From assembly GCA_945900705.1 (NCBI GenBank), contig CAMDKJ010000039.1, positions 1-11,553 on the forward strand: DNA of 11,553 bases. Direction: 5' to 3'. The position numbers and the translations under genes are program-made. Position 1 is the first letter of the stretch, and every line of letters begins with the position of its first letter. Shown piece after piece: positions 1 through 7,424 of the stretch. Source of the DNA: Bifidobacterium breve (GTDB lineage: Bacteria > Actinomycetota > Actinomycetes > S36-B12). The notes under the pieces are model-generated. The model was not told the DNA's origin and searched no databases. It saw only the letters and a list, made by a program, of their open reading frames with translations.

Positions 1-178
1 TAGCGTCACCCAGTACATCCATTAAATGCGAGATCGGTGCACCTTGGTAGCCACCAACATATGCGACTCCAGATTGCAATAGCCCTTTGGTGACAGCGAG
101 AATTCCTTCACCACGGAACTCCGCGCCCGCCCCCAAACGTAATTCCTGAACCTCATTGGCAAAGGAGCGTTCCGCCAT
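1..178 (-). CDS. Indolepyruvate-type 2-oxoacid:ferredoxin oxidoreductase, N-terminal fragment
   Basis: Only the first 59 codons lie in the window; the rest runs off the left edge. The start is ATG at 178-176, preceded by an AAAGGGAAG Shine-Dalgarno-like stretch. The peptide begins MAERSFANEVQEL and has GEGILAVTKGLLQSG at about residues 24-38, then AYVGGYQGAPISHLMDVLGD at about residues 39-58. This matches the entry to the pyrimidine-binding domain of large fused indolepyruvate ferredoxin oxidoreductases, where the GGYQGAPIS segment is the family's version of the Y-P-G-x-P-x-S type motif. Such enzymes oxidatively decarboxylate aryl- or branched-chain 2-oxoacids to acyl-CoA with thiamine diphosphate and pass electrons to ferredoxin in the cytoplasm. 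The gene reads in the same direction as the FAD oxidoreductase upstream, 125 bases away, and could share its transcript. Substrate specificity cannot be judged from this fragment; another pyruvate-oxidoreductase-like family is possible. Confidence 0.7.
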   Translation of the reverse strand, partial: MAERSFANEVQELRLGAGAEFRGEGILAVTKGLLQSGVAYVGGYQGAPISHLMDVLGDA

Positions 179-241
179 TGCTCGCTTCCCTTTCGCTAGT
201 TAGTACCTTAATTTGAGCGCAACTACATCCCCGACACCCGA

Positions 242-274
242 ATCGCCTAAGAGCGATGTCGTTATTTTGACGAC
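242..274. repeat. Two adjacent short inverted repeats in the 179-303 gap
   Basis: The 125-base gap between two co-directional minus-strand genes holds ATCGC (242-246) paired with GCGAT (253-257), directly followed by GTCGT (258-262) paired with ACGAC (270-274). Each could form a 5-base-pair stem with a loop of 6 or 7 bases. No T-run follows on the minus strand, so this is not a convincing intrinsic terminator. It may be a leader structure or chance. I see no clear promoter in the gap. Confidence 0.25.
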
Positions 275-303
275 CGTCACAGCTAGAGCATGTACCATTG
301 AGG

Positions 304-1872
304 TCAATCGAGCAACCTTTTCGCGACTAGATATCCGGAGCCACCGCCAAGTCCGGGCCCCGGGTGGGTCGAGGCACCAATATGCCACAGGCTCCCTACC
401 CCTGTTTTGTGCCCATTGGCCAGATTCAGCGGGCGCCAGAGCGCGTATTGGTCCACCCGGCAGTCACCCGCATACGGGTCGCCCCCGACGAGGTTCACAT
501 CCAACTCAGCGAGGTCGGCCGGTCCAAGGACTTTCGTCCCGATGACGTGGGAGTCGATATTGGAAATATGTTGCTTAAGTTGCTCGATAACCCGATCGGC
601 GTACCTATCGCGAACGTCGGTTGTCCAACCCCCCGTGTGGTCAATTTCGCCCGCAAGATCACCCCTGATTTCCCTGGGGACTTCTTGTAATTGTATCCAG
701 AGTAATCCGGCGCCCACCGGAGCGCGCGAAGGATCAATCGCTGCAGGTTGACCCACCACAATCGTTGGCCTTCGCGGAAGAAATCCGCGATTCGCGGCAT
801 TAACTGACTCAGATAGGGAGTCCATTGAGTCGAGTACGTGGACGAGGGCCACCTTCCCCATGCCTGGGGTGGTCCATTTCGGGGGCTCGGACATGGCTAG
901 GTGGATCTGCATGCCAGCACGGCCATATCGAAAACTCGAGGCCGCTGCCGAAAACTGCGAGGGCACGTTTATCCGATCCAATAGGTGAAGGTACAAAGCC
1001 TGTGGAGTTACCGAGGCGAGGATTGCTTTGCGCGCGTGGTAAACAACTCCAGAGGCCGTCCTTACACTTCGAGCCTTACCGCCGGTAACCTCAATGCGCA
1101 CCGCCTCGGCGTTAGTTACCAACTCACCACCAGCTTCAGCGATTAGCGTGCAGAGTGCCTCAACGAGTTTTACCCCTCCACCCAGCGGAATGGGCATACC
1201 TCCCATGGAAATAGCTGCGGCAATTACTTTTGTTATGAATGCACTGGCCGCATCATCGGGACCAAGCCCGTTATGTAAAGCCCAGGGAGCCAATAGCGCC
1301 TTCGTCACCGGTGACTCGAAAGTTCTATCAACCCAGGGTGCAGCCGGCTCCAACAACTCCGCGCCGCTAGCCAGCAGCCCTCTCTTACCCAGTTTTCGCC
1401 AAGCTTTCCAGCCAAATTTGGCAGCGCTTGCGCGCCAAAAATCCGTTCCAAGCAGGCCGAAGGCCAAATCCGCTCGCCCACCAAAATCGGACATCACCGC
1501 ATTCCAGGCAGCAAGATCACCGAGTGCGCCGAACTGCGCCGTATTTCGGGATATATCGGTCGAGAGAATTGCAGAGCCCGCAGCGCAGATAACCCCGGTA
1601 GGATCCTCGGTGTTCAAGTACTCCACACCGAGGCGGGTCAGGTCACTTGCAAGTTCAGCATAGGCCGGTCCGCCGACAAATAGTGGATGCCAACTCGAAA
1701 GCAACTCCACCGTGTACCCCGGAAAGAGATCGGTTCGGGTGGCAATCGCTCCCCCCGCTCGTTCATTGCGCTCAAGGACCGCCACCCGCCAACCTCTTTT
1801 GGACAGCATCGCACCTGCGACCAAAGAGTTGATACCGCTACCAATTACGACCGCATCGAATTCGTTCGTCAT
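304..1872 (-). CDS. FAD-dependent oxidoreductase, phytoene desaturase (CrtI)/PYROXD2-like, copy 1
   Basis: A 522-residue flavoprotein of the CrtI/PYROXD2 class. The N-terminus carries the dinucleotide-binding beta-alpha-beta fold, GSGINS at residues 11-16, with the acidic ribose-binding E34 ending the second strand (AVLERN) and AGGAI at 39-43. The C-terminus has the FAD-contacting stretch ASTHPGPGLGGGSGY before VAKRLLD. The third glycine of GxGxxG is serine here. I start at ATG 1872 because AGGA lies 7 bases upstream. A TTG codon at 1893 would add seven residues but sits only one base from its GAGGA. Family members desaturate isoprenoids or oxidise amines and related C-C or C-N bonds; the substrate here is unknown. 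There are no carotenoid genes nearby (no crtB, crtE or crtY), so carotenoid desaturation is not supported. The gene is head-to-head with a paralogue at 1976 and probably co-regulated with it. Confidence 0.85.
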   Translation of the reverse strand: MTNEFDAVVIGSGINSLVAGAMLSKRGWRVAVLERNERAGGAIATRTDLFPGYTVELLSSWHPLFVGGPAYAELASDLTRLGVEYLNTEDPTGVICAAGSAILSTDISRNTAQFGALGDLAAWNAVMSDFGGRADLAFGLLGTDFWRASAAKFGWKAWRKLGKRGLLASGAELLEPAAPWVDRTFESPVTKALLAPWALHNGLGPDDAASAFITKVIAAAISMGGMPIPLGGGVKLVEALCTLIAEAGGELVTNAEAVRIEVTGGKARSVRTASGVVYHARKAILASVTPQALYLHLLDRINVPSQFSAAASSFRYGRAGMQIHLAMSEPPKWTTPGMGKVALVHVLDSMDSLSESVNAANRGFLPRRPTIVVGQPAAIDPSRAPVGAGLLWIQLQEVPREIRGDLAGEIDHTGGWTTDVRDRYADRVIEQLKQHISNIDSHVIGTKVLGPADLAELDVNLVGGDPYAGDCRVDQYALWRPLNLANGHKTGVGSLWHIGASTHPGPGLGGGSGYLVAKRLLD

Positions 1873-1917
1873 CTCAAAATCCTGCCAACTCAATTCCTCG
1901 GAGTGGTTGCCATGAAG

Positions 1918-1947
1918 ATCGTATAGCGCAATGATGGCGGTCGTCAG
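1918..1947 (-). promoter_or_regulatory. Candidate promoter for the minus-strand FAD oxidoreductase
   Basis: In the 103-base divergent gap (1873-1975), the minus strand reads CTGACG (at 1947-1942), 18 bases, then TACGAT (at 1923-1918). The second hexamer fits the actinobacterial TANNNT form of a -10 box, and the first matches TTGACA at four of six positions. The predicted transcript would start near 1911, leaving a leader of about 39 bases before ATG 1872. The 8-base palindrome AGATATCT (1946-1953) overlaps the upstream edge and could be an operator, though it may be chance. I found no comparably good plus-strand promoter in this gap. Confidence 0.3.
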
Positions 1948-1975
1948 ATATCTAACTGATTAGGGAGAACGGCAA

Positions 1976-3520
1976 ATGAGTCCAGCCCAAGATGTGCTCA
2001 TCATCGGCTCCGGCATCAATGGCTTGAGCGCCGCGGCTCTCTTAGCGGTGTCGGGCAAAAAGGTTCTAGTGCTGGAATCAAATTCGGTCCCCGGTGGAGC
2101 TATTCGAACAGAACAGTTAACCGTGCCGGGCTTTCATCATGACCTATTCGCCATGAATCTGGGGCTATTTGCGGGTGGAGCTGTCATGGCCAAACTCGGC
2201 GGCGAACTTACGGCGCATGGATTCAACCTCGTCCCGTCGACTAAGCCTTTCTGCTCGATCTTTCCTGACGGAAGCATGATCGGTGTTGAAGCAGATCCCG
2301 CAGCGACTGTCCGAAATCTGGCGGCAATTGCACCCCAGGATGTCAAAGCGTGGGAGGAACTAACCGCCAAGTTGGGCCTTTGGGCCCCATTCCTAATCGG
2401 TGTACTGAACAGTGATCTGCCAAGTGTTGACGCCATCAAGACACTGTGGAAAGCCCACAGAGCGCTGGGTACCGTGGGCCTTTTTGAAATGACCAAACTC
2501 GCTCTGCAATCAACCAGGTCGTTCACCGATGAAAACTTTGTTTGCCCCAAAACAAAGGCCCTAATGGCGACTTGGGGAATGCATTTGGATTTTGCTCCTG
2601 ATATCTCAGGCGGCGCTCTCTTCTCTTTCCTCGAAGCTATTGGCGGCCAGCTCTTCGGCATGGTGATTGGTAAAGGTGGGGCGGCTACGCTCGTAACCGC
2701 CCTGGTCGGGGTAATCGAAGCCAATGGTGGCGAAGTCCGCTGCAATTCACGCGTAACACAGATAACTGTAGATAAGAGGCGTGCCACCGGAGTAGTTCTT
2801 GCTTCCGGGGAAATCGTGCTCGCCAGGCGGGCAGTGATCAGTAACGTCAATCCGCGGCTCATGCCAGCACTCCTGCCTGATCACGTAGCGGCTGATCCAA
2901 CTATTAAGCGAGTCGAGAAATTCCAATCGGGACTTGCAACGATGATGATTCACCTTGCACTGCTGGACTTACCGCCCTGGACTGCTCAGGAGGCGCAGAC
3001 GTATAACTATGTTCATATCGGTCCTTATATCGATGACATGGCTAAGACCTACACCGATGCTGCTGCAGGTCGGCTACCCGAGTCGCCAACACTTGTGATT
3101 GGGCAGCCGACTGTAACTGACCCATCGCGCGCACCTGAGGGCAAACATGTGCTCTGGGTTCAAGTGCGAATGTTGCCTTTGGAATTAGCTGATGGTTCGA
3201 AATGGAATGATGTTTCTGAGCAATATGCAGACCTAGTGATGAAAAAAATTGAATCCTACGCACCAGGCCTTGAGAAATTAGTCATTGCCCGTGCCGTATT
3301 GAGTCCGGCTGACCTGGAAAGTTACAACGTAAACCTGATTAATGGCGATTCGCTTGGCGGCAGCCATCATCCTGCCCAGTTCTTCTTTCTGCGCCCGGTT
3401 CCCGGTTGGGGTCGGCACCGTTCTCCGGTTAAGGACCTATACCTATGCGGGGCCGGAACCTGGCCAGGCGGCGGAGTCAGTGGCGCCAGTGGTGCTATGG
3501 CTGCCAAGATTCTCGTTTAG
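1976..3520 (+). CDS. FAD-dependent oxidoreductase, phytoene desaturase (CrtI)/PYROXD2-like, copy 2
   Basis: A 514-residue flavoprotein paralogous to the divergent gene at 304-1872. It has a complete Rossmann signature GSGING at 11-16, E34 at the ribose-binding position (LVLESN), and PGGAI at 39-43. The C-terminal FAD motif reads DLYLCGAGTWPGGGVSGASG, very close to the PYROXD2/CrtI consensus. Colinear segments shared with copy 1 include PSRAP followed by a LWxQ strand, and an L-x-PADL stretch leading to VNL and GD. The start is ATG 1976, with AGGGAG 8 bases upstream. No signal peptide or membrane segment is seen, so it should be cytoplasmic or peripheral. The reaction is unknown; candidates are desaturation or amine oxidation with FAD. 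It converges with the minus-strand operon at 3564. The 43 bases between the stops (3521-3563) show no clear terminator hairpin. Confidence 0.86.
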   Translation: MSPAQDVLIIGSGINGLSAAALLAVSGKKVLVLESNSVPGGAIRTEQLTVPGFHHDLFAMNLGLFAGGAVMAKLGGELTAHGFNLVPSTKPFCSIFPDGSMIGVEADPAATVRNLAAIAPQDVKAWEELTAKLGLWAPFLIGVLNSDLPSVDAIKTLWKAHRALGTVGLFEMTKLALQSTRSFTDENFVCPKTKALMATWGMHLDFAPDISGGALFSFLEAIGGQLFGMVIGKGGAATLVTALVGVIEANGGEVRCNSRVTQITVDKRRATGVVLASGEIVLARRAVISNVNPRLMPALLPDHVAADPTIKRVEKFQSGLATMMIHLALLDLPPWTAQEAQTYNYVHIGPYIDDMAKTYTDAAAGRLPESPTLVIGQPTVTDPSRAPEGKHVLWVQVRMLPLELADGSKWNDVSEQYADLVMKKIESYAPGLEKLVIARAVLSPADLESYNVNLINGDSLGGSHHPAQFFFLRPVPGWGRHRSPVKDLYLCGAGTWPGGGVSGASGAMAAKILV

Positions 3521-3563
3521 GGCTACGCCCGCGAGAGGACTTACGCGCATTTGCAGGTGAAGG

Positions 3564-4385
3564 TTAGAGGTAGCACTGGACTAGATCCTTGATAAAAGGA
3601 TTCATAATGTCTTGCGTGTGACCATAGATTGAGCAGTGCCCCATGCCTTCGAAGAGGTGGAACTTTGCTCCGGGTGCAAGGGCCGCAACTTCTTCGCCAT
3701 CTTGGGGCACCGCCTGCACATCTTGATCGAAGGCGATCACGTGCATCGGAACCATGCAGGTTTTCAATTGCTCGCGCTGGTCAAAGAGTACGCAGGGCTC
3801 CCACTGCGCTATAAGTGAATCCTCCGCGGTGTCGGTTTCGTAGTACTCGAGGAGTTCATCACGCAGTTTCGGCCACAGTACTGGATCACCGAGGACGCGC
3901 GCGGGGTAATACATCGCGGCGTAGTGGATAACAGCCATCATGCCGTCTAGGCGGTTACCCGCGCGACGCCACTCAATTTCAGCCATCTGGTAATCCCACG
4001 TCCAGCCCCGACTAACAGCACCGGTGCCCATACTGATTACGCAGGCGATTAGATCGGGGCGATCAATTGCCACCTGCTGCACTATGCCGCCCCCGAAGGA
4101 CAACCCAATGATTGCAACCGGTGGTGTGCACACGGCTTCGATCAAGTCGATGACATCCTGGGAAAAATCCTCGACCGTCCACGGCAGCGGCTGATCTGAA
4201 GTGGTCTGGCCGACCCCACGGCAATCGAATGTCGTGTTACGAAACTCGCTTTCAAAATATGGCACCTGGTAGGCATCCCAGGAGCCGATAGTGCCACCGG
4301 CTCCCGAGACCCAAACGATGTCAGGCCCGTCGCCGACCTGCTTGTAGTGAATGCGGGCGGCGCGGCCCTGAACAAACTTTGCCAT
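3564..4385 (-). CDS. Alpha/beta-fold hydrolase
   Basis: A 273-residue alpha/beta hydrolase, the usual full length for the family. The nucleophile elbow is GLSFGG with Ser96. The likely acid is Asp222 (or Asp220) in HVIAFDQDVQAVP, and the base is His250 in EGMGHCS. The oxyanion-hole region is VSGAGG near residues 27-32, and DCRGVGQT (54-61) is the strand-4 loop typical of enol-lactonase and ester hydrolases. There is no signal peptide, so it should act in the cytoplasm on a small ester, lactone or C-C bond. It starts 3 bases after the stop of the solute-binding protein gene. The nearest Shine-Dalgarno-like GAGG lies about 14 bases upstream, so translational coupling is likely. It is the last gene of the minus-strand run. 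The substrate is not determinable; the context suggests it processes an imported or partly oxidised compound. Confidence 0.85.
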   Translation of the reverse strand: MAKFVQGRAARIHYKQVGDGPDIVWVSGAGGTIGSWDAYQVPYFESEFRNTTFDCRGVGQTTSDQPLPWTVEDFSQDVIDLIEAVCTPPVAIIGLSFGGGIVQQVAIDRPDLIACVISMGTGAVSRGWTWDYQMAEIEWRRAGNRLDGMMAVIHYAAMYYPARVLGDPVLWPKLRDELLEYYETDTAEDSLIAQWEPCVLFDQREQLKTCMVPMHVIAFDQDVQAVPQDGEEVAALAPGAKFHLFEGMGHCSIYGHTQDIMNPFIKDLVQCYL

Positions 4386-4388
4386 CGA

Positions 4389-6296
4389 CTATTCGCGGTC
4401 CTCATTAGTCACGGTTCGCCGCATGCGCAACACGACCACTATGAGTACGACGATCACGAGTACTGCTACCAGTAATCCAATAATCAGCCCGGTGCTAATG
4501 CCAGAAGCCCCTGAAGTTGGTTGCGCTGTCGCGTCATTACCACCCGCAGCAGCACTCGGTGCAGTGCTAACCCCCGGCGCCGCACTTGCCGACTCAGCTT
4601 CAGTTACCGCAGAAACAGGAGCAACGTCAAAGTACGACCAAGTACCCCACTGGTAAATGAGCGTGCCGGTGTCTTTTGGCTGCTTAACCCACCCGGTGAA
4701 GCGATCATTGCGATAAGCCTCAAGGCCATTAGCGTAGTACGTGATGATGTAAGGCGCGTCGTCATAAAGCATTTGCTCCATGGTCTTAACTATCGCCTGC
4801 CGCGCGGTGAAATCGGTCTCTGCCGCTTGCTGATCAAATAGTTTGTCGTACTCCGGGTTGCAGTAGAAGGAGTCAGACAAGTTCGCATAAATCGAGCCGC
4901 CATCTTCATAGGATCTGTTTGCGCAGGTGAAAGTCGACAACATGTAGTTAGGGTCTGGCTCTACCCCCCAACCCCACTCGAACATATCGAAGTTGCCCTG
5001 GCCGACGATTTCATATAGCGAATCCTCGGTAACACCCTTGAGCTTTACTTCAACACCTATTTCTTTGAAGTACGCTTGAATGAACTCCGATGACTTCTGC
5101 GAGCTGGAATCCTCTGACTCAGTTCGGTACAGCAGCCTAAAACTCAACCTGTTGCCCTGCGCATCCGCGCGCACCCCATCGTCGCCGATCGGGAAACCCG
5201 CCGCATCAAGTAACTGGCCGGCTTTAACCGGGTCGTACCCATATTTGTTAGCCGGGTCAAGATGCCACTGCGGGTAAAGCGGAGGGATAATCGTGGTGCC
5301 AGGTTGACCTTGACCTCCGAGGACTTTGTCAACTATGACCTGCTTGTCAACTGCCCAACTCAGTGCTTGGCGCACCGCCTTGTTCTGCAGAAGCGCATTA
5401 CCATCACCGATCGGTGTGCCATCTGCAAGTGCTGCGCCGGTGTTGAATGCCACCTCACTATAACTTGCGGGGGTCGAGGAAACCGTAGTGATTTCTGGTA
5501 TCCCTTGCAGCGACTCGAAGACACCGAGGTCGAGGCCGTGGGCTAAGTCAATCTCACCGGACTTAATCGCTTGGCCAAGTGCATCAGGGTTGTTGAAGAC
5601 CTTGAAAATGATCTCGTCAACCGGCCGCTTACCCCCAAACCAATTTGGGTTAGCCATAAACCTCGTGAACTGACCGGGCCGGTGTTCAATCATCACATAA
5701 GGGCCAGAGCCCACCGTCGGTGATTCTGGGGTGCCAATGTTCTTATATTTGCGCACCTCCTTGCCGTCAATTGACTCCCAAATGTGCTTGGGGAGGATGA
5801 AGACAAAGAGGTGGTCCATTACCGGATTTGGCTTGGATATTTCAATTCTGACGGTGAGGTCATCTACTGCTTCAGCGCGCACCATGCCAGCAACATATGA
5901 ACCGAAGTTCGTTTTTTCGTACTTGCCGTCGATGATGCGATTAAAGGTGTACGCGACATCGGCTGCCGTAATCGGCACACCGTCGCTCCACTTCATGCCA
6001 GGGCGCAGGTTGTACGTCCAGAACTTACCGTCGGCCGACTCCTCCCAAGACTCTGCCAAACCTGGGACGATCGAGAAATCGTCGGCTGCGTATTGGGTCA
6101 GAGTTGGGTACTGGAGTGTGAAAGTCTCATACGCGAGAGAGGAAAGCCCGGTGAAGGGGTTCGCGGAGTCTAAGTCTTCGCCAATTCCGATGGTTAGCAC
6201 CACGGGCTCATCGGCGGCCACAGAAGTTAGCCCGGCAAAAGGCAGGCTTATCGCAACGGTCAAAAAGGCGGCACCAAGCAGACGGATCCGCGACAT
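4389..6296 (-). CDS. ABC transporter solute-binding protein, family 5, with C-terminal membrane anchor
   Basis: A 635-residue extracytoplasmic binding protein of the peptide/nickel (SBP_bac_5) class. A Sec signal peptide spans about residues 1-28 (basic SRIR, hydrophobic core, ending SVAA) with no lipobox cysteine. The mature protein shows class landmarks: L-A-E-S-W near 80-84, a Y-x-L-RPGMKWSDG stretch near 95-106, AADVAYTF at 111-118 and GSGPYV near 197-201. C458 and C479 could form a disulfide. The domain ends near 558, followed by an Ala/Ser/Thr-rich linker (561-600), one hydrophobic helix (about 603-623), then RMRR and an acidic tail. It is therefore probably tethered at its C-terminus outside the membrane. 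The start ATG 6296 has GGAG 5 bases upstream. Family 5 proteins bind oligopeptides, nickel or other small solutes; the ligand is unknown. No permease or ATPase gene is in the window. Confidence 0.9.
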   Translation of the reverse strand: MSRIRLLGAAFLTVAISLPFAGLTSVAADEPVVLTIGIGEDLDSANPFTGLSSLAYETFTLQYPTLTQYAADDFSIVPGLAESWEESADGKFWTYNLRPGMKWSDGVPITAADVAYTFNRIIDGKYEKTNFGSYVAGMVRAEAVDDLTVRIEISKPNPVMDHLFVFILPKHIWESIDGKEVRKYKNIGTPESPTVGSGPYVMIEHRPGQFTRFMANPNWFGGKRPVDEIIFKVFNNPDALGQAIKSGEIDLAHGLDLGVFESLQGIPEITTVSSTPASYSEVAFNTGAALADGTPIGDGNALLQNKAVRQALSWAVDKQVIVDKVLGGQGQPGTTIIPPLYPQWHLDPANKYGYDPVKAGQLLDAAGFPIGDDGVRADAQGNRLSFRLLYRTESEDSSSQKSSEFIQAYFKEIGVEVKLKGVTEDSLYEIVGQGNFDMFEWGWGVEPDPNYMLSTFTCANRSYEDGGSIYANLSDSFYCNPEYDKLFDQQAAETDFTARQAIVKTMEQMLYDDAPYIITYYANGLEAYRNDRFTGWVKQPKDTGTLIYQWGTWSYFDVAPVSAVTEAESASAAPGVSTAPSAAAGGNDATAQPTSGASGISTGLIIGLLVAVLVIVVLIVVVLRMRRTVTNEDRE

Positions 6297-6298
6297 GT

Positions 6299-6309
6299 TA
6301 ACTCCAATT
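6299..6309 (-). promoter_or_regulatory. Shine-Dalgarno block AATTGGAGTTA of the solute-binding protein gene
   Basis: On the minus strand this 11-base block holds GGAG and ends two bases before ATG 6296. The identical 11 bases precede the CocE-type hydrolase start at 9266. It fixes the start of this gene and suggests strong initiation on the abundant binding protein. Confidence 0.5.
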
Positions 6310-6323
6310 GAATAATTTGATTC

Positions 6324-6333
6324 TGGTTAACCA
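6324..6333. promoter_or_regulatory. 10-base perfect palindrome TGGTTAACCA in the Rieske-SBP gap
   Basis: This is a perfect palindrome in the 53-base gap between the Rieske oxygenase stop and the binding-protein start. It could be a small operator allowing separate control of the last two operon genes, or an RNA hairpin that protects their message. A palindrome this short can also occur by chance, and I found no second copy in the other gaps. Confidence 0.25.
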
Positions 6334-6349
6334 ACTAGGTGCTTTTCTA

Positions 6350-7408
6350 TCAGTCACCAAGCCGCGCCCGCAACCATCTTCGAATATCTAATGAATTATC
6401 TTCCATTGGCGCGTACCAGCCCCCCCGGAAATAACGTGAGGCCATACCCCGCTGCACCGACTCGCAAATGGCCCAATCCTGCAAATTCACGAGATCCCAG
6501 AGATCTCCGGCATCCGATGGGTTAAAAGTCGGCTTCGCTACCTCATCCGGAGCAAAGAGCAGTTCACAGACCACTCGGGTGCTATTTGCCGCTTGGGGTA
6601 ACAAAAGGTACGAGGCTGCATGCTCGGCGGACAGGCTAAGCAACAAATTGGGGTAGATCAACTCACCTTTGTGCCTGACCCGCTCATGCCCATCCAGGTC
6701 TGGAAACGGCGCACGATCACTCGTGCCGCTCATCGTGAAGGTCCATGCACCCTCACGATGGGGGACACCGTCCTCCCATGGGATGTCGATACCCCCACCA
6801 CCGAAGGCTGGAACTAACCGACAGAGTTCAGGGTGCACCGGACCACAGTGGTAGCACTCGTTGTAATTCTCGGCAATAACTTTCCAGTTCGCTTGAACTT
6901 CGTAAGTGAAGCGCAGACCCACCTCGAGTTCACTTAGTGGATAACGCCTAACCCGCTCGGGTACGTCACCTAATTGCGCCAGCAAAGTGTGCTTTGGATC
7001 TTCAGCCAGCCAAAGCCAACCACCCCAACTCTCAACCGCCAATGCGGTGAGCTTGAAATCTGCTTGATTTATGTCTTCAGCATGCGGTGCATGCATTAAT
7101 GATCCGTTAAGGCTGTAGGTCCAAGAGTGGTAAGGGCAGCGAAGTGCTTTCATCTCACCAGGTGGGCAATTTTCAGGCAATAGTTGCGATCCGCGGTGGC
7201 GGCAGACATTTGCATGAGCATGTAAGTCTCCATCATGGGTAACGATGATGGATTCACCATAGAAATCGACTACGGCGATGCGGCCCGCCTGAGTTAGGCC
7301 GAGCTCATCAAGGCGGCCGATACAGGTCCACTGCCCGCGCAGCATATTGCGCTCACGAAGGAAAGACTCTGGGTCTACGTAATGCTCTCTAGGCAGTGCG
7401 GCTTCCAT
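6350..7408 (-). CDS. Rieske non-heme iron oxygenase, alpha subunit (quaternary-amine oxygenase-like)
   Basis: A 352-residue oxygenase component. The Rieske [2Fe-2S] ligands are C69 and H71 (NVCRHRGS), and C91 and H94 (RCPYHSW); the 19-residue gap between H71 and C91 is slightly long for the family. The catalytic domain has NWKVIAENYNECYHCGPVH (174-192) with mononuclear-iron ligands H187 and H192 and probably D311 (LQDWAICESV). The residue that links the Rieske and iron centres, usually Asp, is E184. Glutamate here is known from carnitine oxygenase CntA and its betaine/choline relatives, trimeric enzymes that oxidise N-methyl or C-N groups. I infer oxidative N-demethylation or C-N cleavage of an ammonium compound; aromatic hydroxylation remains possible. 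No beta subunit, reductase or ferredoxin is encoded here, so electrons must come from elsewhere. The gene starts 16 bases after the CocE-type gene with no clear Shine-Dalgarno, suggesting translational coupling. Confidence 0.9.
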   Translation of the reverse strand: MEAALPREHYVDPESFLRERNMLRGQWTCIGRLDELGLTQAGRIAVVDFYGESIIVTHDGDLHAHANVCRHRGSQLLPENCPPGEMKALRCPYHSWTYSLNGSLMHAPHAEDINQADFKLTALAVESWGGWLWLAEDPKHTLLAQLGDVPERVRRYPLSELEVGLRFTYEVQANWKVIAENYNECYHCGPVHPELCRLVPAFGGGGIDIPWEDGVPHREGAWTFTMSGTSDRAPFPDLDGHERVRHKGELIYPNLLLSLSAEHAASYLLLPQAANSTRVVCELLFAPDEVAKPTFNPSDAGDLWDLVNLQDWAICESVQRGMASRYFRGGWYAPMEDNSLDIRRWLRARLGD

Positions 7409-7424
7409 TGGATAAGTATGCCCG

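Noticed and set aside
1094..1663. A 189-codon plus-strand open frame opposite the first FAD oxidoreductase
   Set aside because: The opposite strand encodes a conserved flavoprotein; this translation is rich in Ala/Pro/Ser with no motif, typical of a shadow frame.
2137..2862. A 241-codon minus-strand open frame inside the second FAD oxidoreductase
   Set aside because: It is antisense to conserved coding sequence, has no recognisable domain or ribosome site, and is best explained as a shadow.
304..3520. Carotenoid biosynthesis cluster based on two CrtI-like proteins
   Set aside because: No phytoene synthase, geranylgeranyl diphosphate synthase or cyclase gene is present, and the C-terminal motifs are nearer PYROXD2 than classical CrtI.
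3521..3563. Bidirectional terminator between convergent genes
   Set aside because: The 43 bases contain only very short GC pairings and no T-run on either strand.
5731..6315. A 194-codon plus-strand open frame opposite the binding-protein gene
   Set aside because: It is antisense to a clearly coding SBP_bac_5 region, has no ribosome site and gives a low-complexity, non-family translation.
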